In this document: positions 26,749-39,890 of the stretch, in pieces
Layout: each line of letters starts with the position of its first letter
Position numbering within the stretch: the stretch's first letter is position 1
NCBI RefSeq assembly: GCF_001941865.1
Contig: NZ_CP016162.1
Span: forward strand, 2,108,001 to 2,172,000
Direction of reading: 5' to 3'
From: Pseudomonas alcaliphila JAB1
Lineage (GTDB): Bacteria > Pseudomonadota > Gammaproteobacteria > Pseudomonadales > Pseudomonadaceae
Length of the DNA stretch: 64,000 nt
Program-made: the position numbers and the translations under genes
The notes under the pieces: generated by a model
What the model saw: the letters and a program-made list of their open reading frames with translations, nothing else
The model's database searches: none
Told to the model about the DNA's origin: nothing

Positions 26749-27542
26749 ACCTGAACGACCCCAAAGACCTGGCGCAATTGCTCGAAGCCTTTCTGCTGGC
26801 TTCCGGCAAGGCGCAGTCGCTCGATCGCCTCTTCGAACTCTTCGAAGAGGGCGAACGGCCCGAGCCCGAGCAGTTCAAGGCGGCGTTGGAGATCCTGCGT
26901 AAGTCCTGTGAAGGGCGAGCCTTCGAGTTGAAGGAGGTGGCCTCGGGCTACCGCCTGCAGGTGCGTGAGCGTTTCGCGCCATGGGTTGGCCGGCTCTGGG
27001 AAGAGCGCCCGCAGCGCTACTCCCGTGCGCTGCTGGAAACCTTGGCGCTGATCGCCTACCGCCAGCCCATCACCCGTGGCGAGATCGAGGACGTGCGGGG
27101 CGTGGCGGTCAACAGCAACATCACCAAGACCCTGCTCGAGCGTGAGTGGATTCGCGTGGTGGGCTATCGCGACGTGCCGGGCCGTCCGGCGATGTTCGCC
27201 ACCACCAAGGGCTTTCTCGACCACTTCAACCTGAAAAGCCTCGACGAGCTGCCGCCGCTCGCCGCCCTGCGTGAGCTGGAGCCCGAGCCTGAACTGGCGC
27301 TGGACGACGATGCCGAGGTACCGGCAGGGCTGCAGGCGCGTGCCGATCTGGCCTTGCAGGAGGACGGTGAAGCCGCCGAGCCTCGCGAGGAAACCAGCTT
27401 CCGTAGCCTGCTGGCCGAGCTGGACGACATGGAACAGGGGCTCAAGACTGATTTCGATGACCTGCGTCTGGTAGAAGACGAAGAGGATGAAGCGGTCGAA
27501 GACGATCTGGCCGACCTGGACGGCAATCAGCCGTTGCATTGA
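26745..27542 (+). CDS. scpB: Segregation and condensation protein B
   Basis: A 265-residue kite protein with two winged helices. The second contains LLETLALIAYRQPITRGEIE and the segment VNSNITKTLLEREWIRVVG, followed by GRPAMFATTKGFLDHFNL. The C-terminal ~75 residues are an acidic, low-complexity tail longer than in many homologues. It works with ScpA as a dimer. The ATGA overlap with scpA indicates coupled synthesis. Confidence 0.93.
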   Translation: MNLNDPKDLAQLLEAFLLASGKAQSLDRLFELFEEGERPEPEQFKAALEILRKSCEGRAFELKEVASGYRLQVRERFAPWVGRLWEERPQRYSRALLETLALIAYRQPITRGEIEDVRGVAVNSNITKTLLEREWIRVVGYRDVPGRPAMFATTKGFLDHFNLKSLDELPPLAALRELEPEPELALDDDAEVPAGLQARADLALQEDGEAAEPREETSFRSLLAELDDMEQGLKTDFDDLRLVEDEEDEAVEDDLADLDGNQPLH

Positions 27543-27639
27543 TATCGCTTAAGCCCTTTATCGAATACTTCAATCTCGCTGTTCGTCCCTCGGCCTTTAT
27601 TCTTGCGCCCATCCGATCCTTTCTGGTTTAGGCGATCCA

Positions 27640-27822
27640 ATGAGCAAGAGTCCGTGCATCAAGGTCTGTGAGTTCGAAAAGGACATCTGCCTGGGCTGCG
27701 GCCGCAGCCGTGAGGAAATCAAAGGCTGGAAACGCCTGGACAAGGGTGAGCGCCTGGCGCTGCTGGCCGAGGCCGATATGCGCTTGCTGGCGCTGGAGGC
27801 CACCGGAAGGCGCAAGTATTGA
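27640..27822 (+). CDS. DUF1289 small cysteine protein
   Basis: A 60-residue protein with the DUF1289 pattern: PCIKVCEFEKDICLGCGRSREEI followed by a WKRLDKGER segment (given here in two parts). Four cysteines in the first 22 residues suggest metal binding. No function is known. The start has only a weak ribosome binding site. It sits between scpB and rluB, the latter after a REP-filled gap. Confidence 0.88.
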   Translation: MSKSPCIKVCEFEKDICLGCGRSREEIKGWKRLDKGERLALLAEADMRLLALEATGRRKY

Positions 27823-27831
27823 TCGCATATC

Positions 27832-27925
27832 CGGTGTAGGAGCCGCGCCTCGCGGCGAATGGCGGGGCGTCGATAATACTTGGCCTATACGCAAAGGCCC
27901 CGCCCCGGGGCGGGGCTCCTACACT
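27832..27925. repeat. Pair of REP-like palindromes
   Basis: GTAGGAGCCGCGCCTCGCGG and, about 55 bases later, GCCCCGCCCCGGGGCGGGGC ending in CTCCTAC. The unit is like the REP elements elsewhere in the window. Confidence 0.75.
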
Positions 27926-28037
27926 TCCGTGTCGTGTTCTTGGTTCGATCGCCGCAGCATCGTCTACCCTATGGGCTCTACAGCGCGTATGATGCGCGCC
28001 CTTCGATCATCCTTTACTACACCGGGAGGTGCCCAAG

Positions 28038-29195
28038 ATGACTGAGCACGAACAACCGCGTCCTGCAGGCGAGAAACTGCAGAAAGTCCTGGCCCGCCTC
28101 GGGCTGGCCTCGCGCCGCGAAATCGAGACCTGGATCGCCGAAGGTCGGGTCAAGGTCAACGGCGCTGCTGCGACCCTGGGCCAGCGCGTCGATGCCAACG
28201 ACGCCATCGCCCTAGATGGCCGTTTGCTCAAGCGTGAAGAAATCACCGGCTCGGTTCGCCGCGTGCTGATCTACAACAAGCCGGATGGCGAGATCTGCAC
28301 CCGTGATGACCCGGAAGGCCGCCCCACCGTATTCGATCGTCTGCCGCGCCCCAAAGAAGGCCGCTGGATCAATATCGGTCGCCTCGATATCAACACCACC
28401 GGCCTGCTGTTGTTCACCACTGACGGTGAACTGGCCAACCGCCTGATGCACCCGTCCTATCAGATGGACCGCGAATACGCGGTGCGTGTGCGTGGCGAAG
28501 TCACCGAGGAAATGCTGGAGAACCTCAAGAATGGCGTGATGCTCGAGGATGGTCCGGCCAAGTTCACCGACATCAAGGAAGCGCCCGGCGGCGAAGGCTT
28601 CAACCACTGGTACCACTGCGTGGTGATGGAAGGGCGTAACCGCGAAGTGCGTCGCCTGTGGGAGTCCCAGGGCCTGGTGGTCAGCCGCCTGAAGCGCGTG
28701 CGCTTCGGCCCGGTGTTCCTCACTTCCGAGTTGACCATGGGCCGCTGGCGCGAAATGGATCAGCGTGAAGTGGACATTCTCAGCGCCGAAGTTGGTCTGA
28801 CCCCGCAGGCGCTGCCAGCGATGAAGGAAAAGACCCGCGAGAAGCTCGACCGTCTGCAGCGCAAGTCGGCCAAACCGGTCGAGGTGCGCGGCAAGCGTGT
28901 GCTGCGTCCGGCGAAGGATCAGGCGGGCGCCGAAAATGCCCGCCCGAGCCGCGCGCCGCGCCGTGAAGATGGCGAGCAGCGCGCGCCGCGTGGCCCGCGC
29001 AAAGACAGTGATGAGCGTCGTGAAAACGGTCGTGGCACGCCGGTAGCGGAGCGCCCGAGCGATGTGAAGAAGCGTCAGCCGCGTCCGGCCGTCGAGTTGT
29101 CCGAGCGTCCGGCACGCAAGCCGCGTCCGGCAACACCCGGCAAGCGTCCGCCCGCCGGCGATGGTCAGCGCCCCGGTTTCGGTCGCAAGCGCTGA
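28038..29195 (+). CDS. rluB: 23S rRNA pseudouridine(2605) synthase
   Basis: A 385-residue RsuA-family synthase. An N-terminal S4 RNA-binding domain (KLQKVLARLGLASRREIETW) precedes the catalytic domain with its Asp in the GRLDINTTGLLLFTTDG motif and the closing EGRNREVRRLWESQGL segment. The C-terminal ~110 residues form a basic, disordered tail rich in Arg/Pro/Lys. RluB modifies U2605 in the peptidyl transferase region. The ATG at 28,038 is chosen because GGGAGG lies about ten bases upstream; a GTG at 28,029 is too close to it. Confidence 0.92.
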   Translation: MTEHEQPRPAGEKLQKVLARLGLASRREIETWIAEGRVKVNGAAATLGQRVDANDAIALDGRLLKREEITGSVRRVLIYNKPDGEICTRDDPEGRPTVFDRLPRPKEGRWINIGRLDINTTGLLLFTTDGELANRLMHPSYQMDREYAVRVRGEVTEEMLENLKNGVMLEDGPAKFTDIKEAPGGEGFNHWYHCVVMEGRNREVRRLWESQGLVVSRLKRVRFGPVFLTSELTMGRWREMDQREVDILSAEVGLTPQALPAMKEKTREKLDRLQRKSAKPVEVRGKRVLRPAKDQAGAENARPSRAPRREDGEQRAPRGPRKDSDERRENGRGTPVAERPSDVKKRQPRPAVELSERPARKPRPATPGKRPPAGDGQRPGFGRKR

Positions 29196-29200
29196 TAAAC

Positions 29201-29229
29201 AAAAAGGGACTCCGCGGAGTCCTTTTTTT
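29201..29229 (+). terminator. Rho-independent terminator of rluB
   Basis: A GGACTCC/GGAGTCC stem with two loop bases is followed by seven Ts. It starts six bases after the rluB stop codon. Confidence 0.92.
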
Positions 29230-29309
29230 CATTCTGTGTCCCGAATGTAGCTTGAACCATTGCCTTCAGAGCATTCCCGGATTTCATCCGGGCTACGCAG
29301 GGCGGCCTC

Positions 29310-30236
29310 TCAGCCGGCCATGGATAGGCGATTACGGCCTTCGCGTTTGGCCACATAGAGTGCGTTATCGGCGCGGCGCAGCAGGCTTTCGGCAGACTCG
29401 CCCGGCAGCAGGCTGGAGCAGCCCAGGCTGATGGAAACGTCGATGGCGCGGCCGGCATCCAGGCATTGCAGTTCCATCACCGCAAAGCGCAGGCGCTCGC
29501 CTACCAGCGCAGCGCCCTCACGGTTGGTGCCGGAGAGAATCACCAGAAATTCCTCGCCACCGTAGCGAAAGACCATATCGATATTGCGCAACTGGTTCTT
29601 CAGAGTCTGCGCGACCGCTTTCAGCACTTCGTCGCCAAGCGTGTGGCCATGCTTGTCGTTGATGCTCTTGAAGTGATCGATGTCGAGCATCAGCAGTGAC
29701 AGCGGTTGCAGGTTGCGGCGGGCCAGATCCACCTCACGCTGCAGCACCTGGTCCATGGCGATGCGGTTGCCGGTGTCGGTTAGCGGGTCGCGCAGCGCAC
29801 TTTGCAGCGCGGTGCGGTAGAGCAGGGCATTGCGCAGCGGGAACAGCAGGCTGGCCAGCAGCGATTCCAGCTGGATCAGTTCGTCTTCGGCGAAGCGCTG
29901 CTTGCGACGGAAAATCAGCTCACCCAGGTATTCCCCCTCATGGCTCAGACGATAGCCGGCAGAGTGCGGAGCGCGCTCGCCCTGCTCGAGGCGCAGGTCA
30001 TGCGATGGATGCTGAAAAGCCAGCGCATCGAGCGCCACCAGGCGCTGCACTTCGCGAAAGAACAGCGTGAGGATTCGTTCCACGTCCAGGCTGGTCTGCA
30101 GTTGCAGACTGAGTTGGTGGCGCAGCTCTATCAGGTTCGCGGGCTTGAGCGGCAGATTGCGACTGCCGGTAAAGCCGAGACGCTGCAGCTTGGCGGCATC
30201 GAAATCGATGGTGTTGGATTGGCTGGGGGGACCCAT
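29310..30236 (-). CDS. GAF-like/GGDEF diguanylate cyclase
   Basis: A 308-residue protein. A soluble N-terminal region of about 130 residues is helical then GAF-like (LVALDALAFQHPSHDLRLEQ...GEYLGELIFRRK). The GGDEF domain has an intact RYGGEEF motif and an RNID I-site five residues before it. It therefore probably makes c-di-GMP with product inhibition. No signal peptide or membrane helix is seen, so it is cytoplasmic. It converges with rluB. Confidence 0.9.
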   Translation of the reverse strand: MGPPSQSNTIDFDAAKLQRLGFTGSRNLPLKPANLIELRHQLSLQLQTSLDVERILTLFFREVQRLVALDALAFQHPSHDLRLEQGERAPHSAGYRLSHEGEYLGELIFRRKQRFAEDELIQLESLLASLLFPLRNALLYRTALQSALRDPLTDTGNRIAMDQVLQREVDLARRNLQPLSLLMLDIDHFKSINDKHGHTLGDEVLKAVAQTLKNQLRNIDMVFRYGGEEFLVILSGTNREGAALVGERLRFAVMELQCLDAGRAIDVSISLGCSSLLPGESAESLLRRADNALYVAKREGRNRLSMAG

Positions 30237-30478
30237 GGAGCTGAACCTCTGGCGCTGATGGTGCGACGAGAGGGTTAGAGCGAATTTCGTGCCAGGTGGT
30301 TCAAGTGAGCTTAAAGTCTTTTGAAGTCAGTCACTTAGGTATTTTTTAAAGCGTTGATCGGCAAGGGGTTGCCGGTTGCCTGACGGCGATGCTGGCAATG
30401 TGCTGCCGCTTGGCAAGGACGGCGGTGGATTTTGGTCGTGCCATGGCTCGCTGACTGGCAGCGGGCCATGGTCGGTAA

Positions 30479-31219
30479 TCACTGGGCGTCGAACGCCTGG
30501 CCGTTGATGCCCTTGCTGTCCGGGCCCATCAGGTAGAGGTAGAGCGGCATGATCTCTTCCGGCAGTGGGCGGGTCGCCGGGTTTTCCCCTGGATAGGCCT
30601 GGGCGCGCATGGCGGTGCGGGTGGCGCCCGGGTTGATGCTGTTGGCACGCACGTTGGCGATGCCGTCCAGCTCGTCAGCCATGACCTGCATCAGGCCCTC
30701 GGTGGCGAATTTCGATACTGCGTAGGCGCCCCAGTAGGCGCGGCCCTTGCGACCGACGCTGCTGGAGGTGAAGGCGACGGAGGCGTCCTCCGACAGTTTC
30801 AGCAGCGGCAGCAGGGTGCTGCTGAGCATGAACATGGCGTTGACGTTGACGTGCATGACACGCATGAAGTTGTCGCCGGAAAGCTGCTCCAGCGGCGTGC
30901 GCGGGCCGAGGATCGAGGCATTGTGCAGCAGACCATCGAGGCGGCCGAACTCGTTCTCGATCATCACCGCCAGTTCGTCGTACTGGTGCGGCAGGGCGGT
31001 TTCCAGATTGAAGGGGATCACCACCGGTTGCGGGTGGCCGGCCGCCTCGATCTCGTCATAAACCTGGCTCAGGTTGGCCTCGGTCTTGCCCAGCAGCAGC
31101 ACCGTCGCGCCATGGGCGGCGAAGCTCTTGGCGGCGGCCGCGCCAATACCGCGGCCGGCACCGGTGATCAGGATGACGCGATCCTTGAGCAGGTCTGGGC
31201 GGGCGGTGTAGTCGAACAT
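30479..31219 (-). CDS. yciK: YciK-type short-chain dehydrogenase
   Basis: A 246-residue SDR. The cofactor motif is TGAGRGIGAAAA (residues ~20-31) and the catalytic set is Ser in FTSSSVGRKG with YWGAYAVSK. YciK is a conserved oxidoreductase of unknown substrate. The start at 31,219 has an AAGGAT site; the frame extends upstream without support. It lies last in the minus-strand row ubiG-mupP-yciK, 75 bases after mupP. Confidence 0.9.
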   Translation of the reverse strand: MFDYTARPDLLKDRVILITGAGRGIGAAAAKSFAAHGATVLLLGKTEANLSQVYDEIEAAGHPQPVVIPFNLETALPHQYDELAVMIENEFGRLDGLLHNASILGPRTPLEQLSGDNFMRVMHVNVNAMFMLSSTLLPLLKLSEDASVAFTSSSVGRKGRAYWGAYAVSKFATEGLMQVMADELDGIANVRANSINPGATRTAMRAQAYPGENPATRPLPEEIMPLYLYLMGPDSKGINGQAFDAQ

Positions 31220-31294
31220 GTGGGGATCCTTCGCAGAGCTCTTGAGGGTAGGGCGGGTGAAACCCGCCAAATTGGAGAATGGCGGCCTGCGCGA

Positions 31295-31966
31295 TCAGCA
31301 ACTGCACAGGGCGCGATCGAGCACCGCACGCAGTTCCTGGGGGTGGTCCACGACCACGTCGGCGCCCCAGTTGCGTGGGTTGTCCTCGGGGTGGATATAG
31401 CCATAGGTCACTGCTGCCGTGTGGCAGCCGGCGGCGCGGCCGGATTCGATGTCGCGCGCGTCGTCGCCGATGAACAGCACTTCCTCGGGTTTGACGCCCA
31501 TCTGCTGGCAGGCGAGCAGCAGCATGTCCGGCGCGGGTTTGCTTTGCTCGACATGGTCCGGGCAGACCAGCACTGCCGAGCGCTCGGCCAGATTCAGCCC
31601 CTGCATGATCGGCTCGGCGTAACGCACCGGTTTGTTGGTAGCGACGCCCCACAACAGGCGCGCCTGTTCGATGTCGTCGAGCAGGGCTTCGATGCCATCG
31701 AACGGGCGGGTGAGGACTGCGCAGTGTTCCTGGTAGCGCTCCAGGAACTCCTGGCGCAGGGCTTCGAACGCGGCCGAGTCGGGGTCTTCATCGAAAGCGC
31801 AGGCGACCATGGCGCGAGCGCCGCCGGATACCTGGTCACGTATGGCCTTGTCTGCCAGTGGCGGCAGGCCGCGAGTGGCGCGCATGGCCTGGGTGATGGC
31901 GATGAAGTCCGGCGCCGAGTCGAGCAGGGTGCCGTCCATGTCGAACAGTACAGCGCGCAAACGCAT
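31295..31966 (-). CDS. mupP: MupP, N-acetylmuramate 6-phosphate phosphatase
   Basis: A 223-residue HAD phosphatase with motif [10 protein letters not shown] (Asp9 nucleophile, Asp11), motif II ATNKP, Lys in KPAPDMLL, and motif IV GDDARD. It resembles phosphoglycolate phosphatase, but the place next to ubiG and yciK in pseudomonads is that of MupP, which works in cell wall sugar recycling. Its ATG overlaps the ubiG stop codon by one base (TGATG). Confidence 0.88.
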   Translation of the reverse strand: MRLRAVLFDMDGTLLDSAPDFIAITQAMRATRGLPPLADKAIRDQVSGGARAMVACAFDEDPDSAAFEALRQEFLERYQEHCAVLTRPFDGIEALLDDIEQARLLWGVATNKPVRYAEPIMQGLNLAERSAVLVCPDHVEQSKPAPDMLLLACQQMGVKPEEVLFIGDDARDIESGRAAGCHTAAVTYGYIHPEDNPRNWGADVVVDHPQELRAVLDRALCSC

Positions 31967-32664
31967 CAGTCTTTCCTCAGCGTCTGGATCATGTAGTTGA
32001 CGTCGACGTCCGCCTCCAGCTTGTAGTGCTTGGTCAGCGGGTTGTAGGTCAGGCCGATGATGTCCTTGACCTCCAGCCCGGCCGCACGGCTCCAGGCGCC
32101 GAGTTCGGACGGACGGATGAATTTCTTGAAGTCGTGGGTGCCGCGTGGCAGCAGGCGCAGGATGTATTCGGCGCCGATCACGGCGAACAGGTACGCCTTG
32201 GGGTTGCGGTTGATGGTGGAGAAGAACACTTGGCCGCCCGGTTTGACCAGTCTGTGGCAGGCACGGATGACCGAGGAGGGATCGGGTACGTGCTCGAGCA
32301 TTTCCAGGCAGGTGACGACGTCGAACTGTTCCGGCATTTCTTCTGCCAGTGCTTCGGCGGTGATCTGCCGGTAGTCGACTTCGACGCCGGACTCCAGCTG
32401 GTGCAGCTGGGCGACCGACAGCGGCGCTTCGCCCATATCGATACCCATCACCGTTGCGCCGCGCTGGGCCATGGCTTCACTGAGGATGCCGCCGCCACAA
32501 CCGACGTCCAGTACGCGCTTGCCGGCCAGGCCGACGCGCTCGTCGATCCAGTTGACCCGCAGCGGGTTGATGTCGTGCAGGGGTTTGAACTCGCTCTCGC
32601 GGTCCCACCAGCGGTGTGCCAGGGCCTCGAATTTGGCGATTTCGGCGCGGTCGACGTTGCTCAT
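31966..32664 (-). CDS. ubiG: Ubiquinone biosynthesis O-methyltransferase UbiG
   Basis: A 232-residue class I SAM methyltransferase. The SAM loop is [13 protein letters not shown] (about residues 51-63), and the UbiG-specific parts are [19 protein letters not shown] at the N-terminus and [15 protein letters not shown]. It carries out both O-methylations in ubiquinone synthesis. The ATG at 32,664 is used rather than that at 32,670, since it gives the usual N-terminus. It leads the ubiG-mupP-yciK row. Confidence 0.93.
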   Translation of the reverse strand: MSNVDRAEIAKFEALAHRWWDRESEFKPLHDINPLRVNWIDERVGLAGKRVLDVGCGGGILSEAMAQRGATVMGIDMGEAPLSVAQLHQLESGVEVDYRQITAEALAEEMPEQFDVVTCLEMLEHVPDPSSVIRACHRLVKPGGQVFFSTINRNPKAYLFAVIGAEYILRLLPRGTHDFKKFIRPSELGAWSRAAGLEVKDIIGLTYNPLTKHYKLEADVDVNYMIQTLRKD

Positions 32665-32819
32665 AAGCATCTCTATTCAAAGCATGGAAAGCGTATCGCC
32701 GCTATGTTGCCAGTTTAAGAACGGGCGTGGGGCGGCGCGGATTCGTTCAATGTATGTCAGTTTGTCGCAGTCGTTCCGTGAGAGTAGCCCGGATGCAATC
32801 CGGGGCGATTGCATTCTTC

Positions 32820-34154
32820 TCAGGCTGCATCCGGCGACCTTTGGGCAATCCTGGCTCCCCATTCCCTGGCCTTGGCAATCAGCTCGCTTTCGTCCATGCG
32901 CGTCAGGCGGCCGTCGTCCAGCAGCTGCTTGCCGCCAACCCACAAATGCTTCACGCAGTCGCGGCCGCAGGCATAGATGAGCTGCGATACCGGGTCGTAG
33001 ATCGGTTGCTGGGCCAGACCGGAAAGATCGAAGGCGACCACATCGGCCAGCTTGCCCAGTTCCAGCGAGCCGGTCTGTGTTTCCAGTCCCAGTGCGCGGG
33101 CGCCATTCAAGGTGGCCATACGCAAGGCGCTGTGAGCGTTCAGGGCGGTGGCGGAGCCGGCCACGGCCTTGGCCAGCAGGGCGGCGGTACGGGTTTCGCC
33201 GAGCAGGTCGAGGTCGTTGTTGCTGGCGGCGCCATCGGTGCCAATGGCGACGTTGACGCCGGCCTGCCACAGGCGTTCGACCGGGCAGAAGCCGCTGGCC
33301 AGTTTGAGGTTGGACTCGGGGCAATGCACGATGCTGCAGTTGTGCTCCACCAGCAGTGCCAGGTCCTCGTCATCGATCTGCGTCATGTGTACCGCCTGGA
33401 AGCGCGGGCCGAGCAGGCCGAGGCGAGCCAGGCGCGCCAGCGGGCGTTCGCCGTGCTTGGCGACGGCTTCGGCCACTTCCTGCGCGGTTTCGTGCACATG
33501 CATATGAATGCCGGCATCCAGCTCGTCAGCCAGTACGCGAATCTGTTCCAGCTTGTCGTCGCTGACCGTGTAAGGCGCGTGGGGGCCGAAAGCGATGCGA
33601 ATACGCGGGTGTTGCTTGAGGTCATCGAACAGCTGCAGGCCCGTACGCAGCGCTTCGGCAGCGTTAAGTGCGCCGGGTACCGGAAAGTCTAGTACAGGGA
33701 CGGTGATCTGCGCGCGCACGCCGGCGTTATGCACGCGTTCGGCGGCAGTCTGCGGGTAGAAGTACATGTCGGAGAAGCAACTGATGCCGCCCTTGATCTG
33801 TTCGGCGATGGCCAGATCGGTGCCATCGCGGACGAAATCCTCGTCGACCCACTTACTCTCGGCGGGCCAGATATGTTCGTGCAGCCAGGTCATCAGTGGC
33901 AGGTCGTCGGCGATGCCGCGCAAAAGCGTCATCGCGGCGTGGCCGTGGGCGTTGATCAGGCCGGGGGCAAGCAGGCATTGCGGCAGCTCGCGCACCTCGG
34001 TTGCCGGGTGGCGCAAGGCTTCGCTGCGCGGCGCGATCAGTGTGATGCGTCCGTCGCGGATGCCCAGGCCATGGTCGCGTAGTACCACCCCGGCCGGCTC
34101 AACGGGCACCAGCCAGGTGGGCAGGAGCAGCAGGTCGAGAGGGGCTTCGGGCAT
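32820..34154 (-). CDS. mtaD: 5'-methylthioadenosine / SAH deaminase
   Basis: A 444-residue amidohydrolase. Metal ligands are His70 and His72 in [15 protein letters not shown], with further metal-binding motifs [21 protein letters not shown] and [13 protein letters not shown]. In pseudomonads this enzyme deaminates methylthioadenosine to methylthioinosine. It is divergent from mtnA, another MTA-salvage gene, and the two probably share regulation from the 160-base gap. Confidence 0.92.
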   Translation of the reverse strand: MPEAPLDLLLLPTWLVPVEPAGVVLRDHGLGIRDGRITLIAPRSEALRHPATEVRELPQCLLAPGLINAHGHAAMTLLRGIADDLPLMTWLHEHIWPAESKWVDEDFVRDGTDLAIAEQIKGGISCFSDMYFYPQTAAERVHNAGVRAQITVPVLDFPVPGALNAAEALRTGLQLFDDLKQHPRIRIAFGPHAPYTVSDDKLEQIRVLADELDAGIHMHVHETAQEVAEAVAKHGERPLARLARLGLLGPRFQAVHMTQIDDEDLALLVEHNCSIVHCPESNLKLASGFCPVERLWQAGVNVAIGTDGAASNNDLDLLGETRTAALLAKAVAGSATALNAHSALRMATLNGARALGLETQTGSLELGKLADVVAFDLSGLAQQPIYDPVSQLIYACGRDCVKHLWVGGKQLLDDGRLTRMDESELIAKAREWGARIAQRSPDAA

Positions 34155-34314
34155 GGGGGATTGTCCGTCTGGCTTGATCGATGCAAGGAAGATCGCCAGT
34201 GTATAGATGAACGCACCTGGCTTGAAGTCGTGAGGGCGTGCTGGATTGTTCGGCTGGTCTTGGTCGGTCTGCGTATAATCCGCGATTTTTTGGCGGTGAC
34301 AGATGGAGTGCGCG

Positions 34315-35391
34315 ATGCGCGAGCAATTGCTGGCGGTGGAGAAGGTTCAGGCAATCGAGTGGCGCGATGGTGCGTTGTACCTGCTCGATCAGCGCCTGCT
34401 GCCGCATCGGCAGATCTGGTTGCGCTTCGATTCTGCCGCCGAGGTGGCTGACGCGATTCGCGATATGGTGGTGCGCGGCGCGCCGGCTATCGGCATCGCT
34501 GCTGCCTATGGCCTGGTGCTGGGCGTCCGAGCTCGGCTGCAGGCTGGTGGTGACTGGCGCGAGGCGCTGGAGGCGGATTTTGCCAGTCTCGAGCGCTCGC
34601 GTCCTACCGCGGTAAACCTGTTCTGGGCCCTGCAGCGCATGCGTGAGCGCCTGGCGCGACTCAAGGATGGCGACGACATCCTGGCTCTGCTGGAGGCCGA
34701 GGCGGTGGGGATTCATCTCAGCGACCGTGAGGCCAACCTGACCATGGCGCAACTGGGCATGGAGTTGATTCGCAAGCATCAGGGCAACCCGCAGGTGCTG
34801 CTGACTCACTGCAATGCCGGTGCGCTGGCGACCGGTGGCTTTGGCACGGCGCTCGGGGTGATTCGCGCGGCGTATCTGGAAGGCTTGGTCGAGCAGGTCT
34901 ATGTCGATGAAACCCGCCCCTGGCTGCAGGGCGCGCGGCTGACTGCCTGGGAATTGGCTGGCGACGGGGTGCCGGTCACTCTCAATGCCGATGCGGCTGC
35001 CGCTCACCTGATGAAAACCACGGGCATCACCTGGGTCATCGTCGGGGCTGACCGTATCACCGCCAATGGTGATGTGGCGAACAAGATCGGTACCTACCAG
35101 CTGGCGGTCAACGCCATGCACCACGGCGTGCGCCTGATGGTGGTGGCGCCCAGTTCGACCATCGACATGAGCCTGGAAAGCGGCGAAGACATCGTGCTCG
35201 AAGAGCGTGATGGTCGTGAGCTGCTGGAGGTGGCGGGGCACCGGGTCGCAGCGGATGTGCATGCCGTAAATCCGGTGTTTGATGTGACGCCGGCTGACCT
35301 GGTTGACTACATCGTGACCGAGAAAGGCGTGATCGAGCGCCCCGACAGCGCCAAGCTGGCGCAGTTGATGTGTCGCAAGCGCCTGCACTGA
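34315..35391 (+). CDS. mtnA: Methylthioribose-1-phosphate isomerase
   Basis: A 358-residue eIF2B-like isomerase. The catalytic Cys is in [14 protein letters not shown] (about residue 165) and the Asp in [11 protein letters not shown] (about 245). The motif [16 protein letters not shown] near the N-terminus is typical. It converts methylthioribose-1-P to methylthioribulose-1-P in methionine salvage. The ATG at 34,315 is chosen because GGAG lies five bases before it. Confidence 0.93.
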   Translation: MREQLLAVEKVQAIEWRDGALYLLDQRLLPHRQIWLRFDSAAEVADAIRDMVVRGAPAIGIAAAYGLVLGVRARLQAGGDWREALEADFASLERSRPTAVNLFWALQRMRERLARLKDGDDILALLEAEAVGIHLSDREANLTMAQLGMELIRKHQGNPQVLLTHCNAGALATGGFGTALGVIRAAYLEGLVEQVYVDETRPWLQGARLTAWELAGDGVPVTLNADAAAAHLMKTTGITWVIVGADRITANGDVANKIGTYQLAVNAMHHGVRLMVVAPSSTIDMSLESGEDIVLEERDGRELLEVAGHRVAADVHAVNPVFDVTPADLVDYIVTEKGVIERPDSAKLAQLMCRKRLH

Positions 35392-35882
35392 GCTGATCGA
35401 GTAGCGCATCCACATTGTAGGAGCCCCGCCCTCGGGGCGAAGCCTTTGCTTTTGCGGCTTCTTGCTGTTCGCCACTTTTGGGGTATGGACCAGATGTCGT
35501 GGAATGGCTGCCATTCGCCGCGGGGCGCTGCTCCTACACAGATTGCGGTGTTCGGTGGTTCGGCGTAGGAGCCCCGCCCAGGGGCGAAGCCTTTGCTTTC
35601 GTTGGCCGTGCAACAGCCCCAGCAGGTTGGTCGTTTCGCCTCTTTCTGTCTCGTTTGCTCCGCTTCTCCATGAGGGTGCTCGGGGTAGGTGTGTGGCGCG
35701 CTTTGTGGTAATCTCCGGCAGTTTTCAAGGGGGCTGACTACAGCCACCTTCACTGCATCGAATCGTGACATAACTCGTTGATTTGTCGTGAGTCGCTGAT
35801 GGCTTGAGGCTATCGCGACGAGCTCCATGGCGTTCAGGAAGAATGGCGCGGAGTTTCACCAGAAAAAGGAACCAGGCTTCTC
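35392..35882. repeat. REP-rich gap upstream of gyrA
   Basis: About 490 bases without a credible gene. It holds three REP-like sequences of the window's common type (around 35,416-35,440, 35,515-35,537 and 35,566-35,590). An AT-poor to AT-richer shift after 35,690 probably includes the gyrA promoter. I could not identify the promoter itself with confidence. Confidence 0.6.
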
Positions 35883-38651
<2,769 letters not shown>

Positions 38652-38803
38652 GAGCCTGTGGGAGGGGCTTTAGCCGCGACTGTCGCCGCTAAAGTGCCTC
38701 CCGCAGAGCGTAGGGTGGGTTGAGCGCAGCGATACCCATCGGCAAGCAGTGTGGACATGCCATCGCCTGGTGGTGGCGTTCTGTGAATCTGAGAGAGACA
38801 GAC

Positions 38804-39889
38804 GTGAGCAAGCGAGCTTTTAACTTCTGCGCCGGCCCGGCCGCGCTGCCGACCGCTGTACTGCAACGCGCCCAGGCCGAGATGCTCGACTGGCAAGGCA
38901 AGGGCCTCTCGGTGATGGAGATGAGCCATCGCAGCGATGAGTACGTGGCCATCGCCAGTCAGGCCGAGCAGGACCTGCGTGATCTGCTCGCTGTGCCCAA
39001 CGACTACAAGGTGCTGTTCCTGCAGGGCGGTGCCAGTCAGCAGTTCGCCGAGATTCCGCTGAACCTGCTGCCGGAAGACGGCGTGGCGGATTACGTCGAA
39101 ACCGGCATCTGGTCGAAGAAGGCCATCGAAGAGGCGCGTCGCTATGGCGCCATCAACGTGGCTGCCAGCGCCCAGGCGCATGATTACTTCGCCATTCCCG
39201 GTCAGAACGACTGGCAGCTGTCGAAAGACGCTGCCTACGTGCATTACTGCAGCAACGAGACCATCGGCGGTCTGCAGTTCGACTGGGTGCCGCAGGTCGG
39301 CGATACCCCGCTGGTCGCCGACATGTCTTCGGACATCCTCTCGCGTTCGCTGGATGTGTCGCAGTTCGGCCTGATCTACGCCGGTGCGCAGAAGAACATC
39401 GGCCCGAGCGGTTTGGTGGTGGTGATCGTCCGTGAAGACCTGCTCGGTCGCGCCCGTTCCAGCTGCCCGACCATGCTCGACTACAAGATCTCCGCCGATA
39501 ACGGTTCGATGTACAACACCCCGGCGACCTATTCCTGGTACCTCTCCGGCCTGGTCTTCCAGTGGCTGAAGGAGCAGGGCGGCGTCGAGGCCATGGAGCG
39601 CATCAACCGCGCCAAGAAGGACCTGCTGTACAAGGCCATCGACGACAGCGATTTCTACAGCAACCCCATCGCCCACAACGCGCGTTCCTGGATGAACGTA
39701 CCGTTCCGCCTGGCTGACGAGAAGCTGGACAAGGCTTTCCTGGCGGGTGCCGATGAGCGCGGCCTGCTCAACCTGAAAGGGCATCGCTCGGTCGGGGGCA
39801 TGCGTGCCTCTATCTACAACGCCGTTGGCATGGATGCGGTCGAGGCGCTGGTGGCCTATATGGCCGAGTTCGAGAAGGAGCACGCCTGA
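38804..39889 (+). CDS. serC: Phosphoserine aminotransferase
   Basis: A 361-residue PLP enzyme. The N-terminus SKRAFNFCAGPAALP and substrate loop SHRSDEY are typical; the PLP Lys is in YAGAQKNIGPSG (about residue 196). It makes phosphoserine and 4-phosphohydroxythreonine for serine and PLP synthesis. The start is a GTG at 38,804 preceded by GAGAGAG; the longer frame upstream is unsupported. The gap to gyrA holds REP-like sequence. One base separates its stop from pheA. Confidence 0.94.
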   Translation: MSKRAFNFCAGPAALPTAVLQRAQAEMLDWQGKGLSVMEMSHRSDEYVAIASQAEQDLRDLLAVPNDYKVLFLQGGASQQFAEIPLNLLPEDGVADYVETGIWSKKAIEEARRYGAINVAASAQAHDYFAIPGQNDWQLSKDAAYVHYCSNETIGGLQFDWVPQVGDTPLVADMSSDILSRSLDVSQFGLIYAGAQKNIGPSGLVVVIVREDLLGRARSSCPTMLDYKISADNGSMYNTPATYSWYLSGLVFQWLKEQGGVEAMERINRAKKDLLYKAIDDSDFYSNPIAHNARSWMNVPFRLADEKLDKAFLAGADERGLLNLKGHRSVGGMRASIYNAVGMDAVEALVAYMAEFEKEHA

Positions 39890-39890
39890 T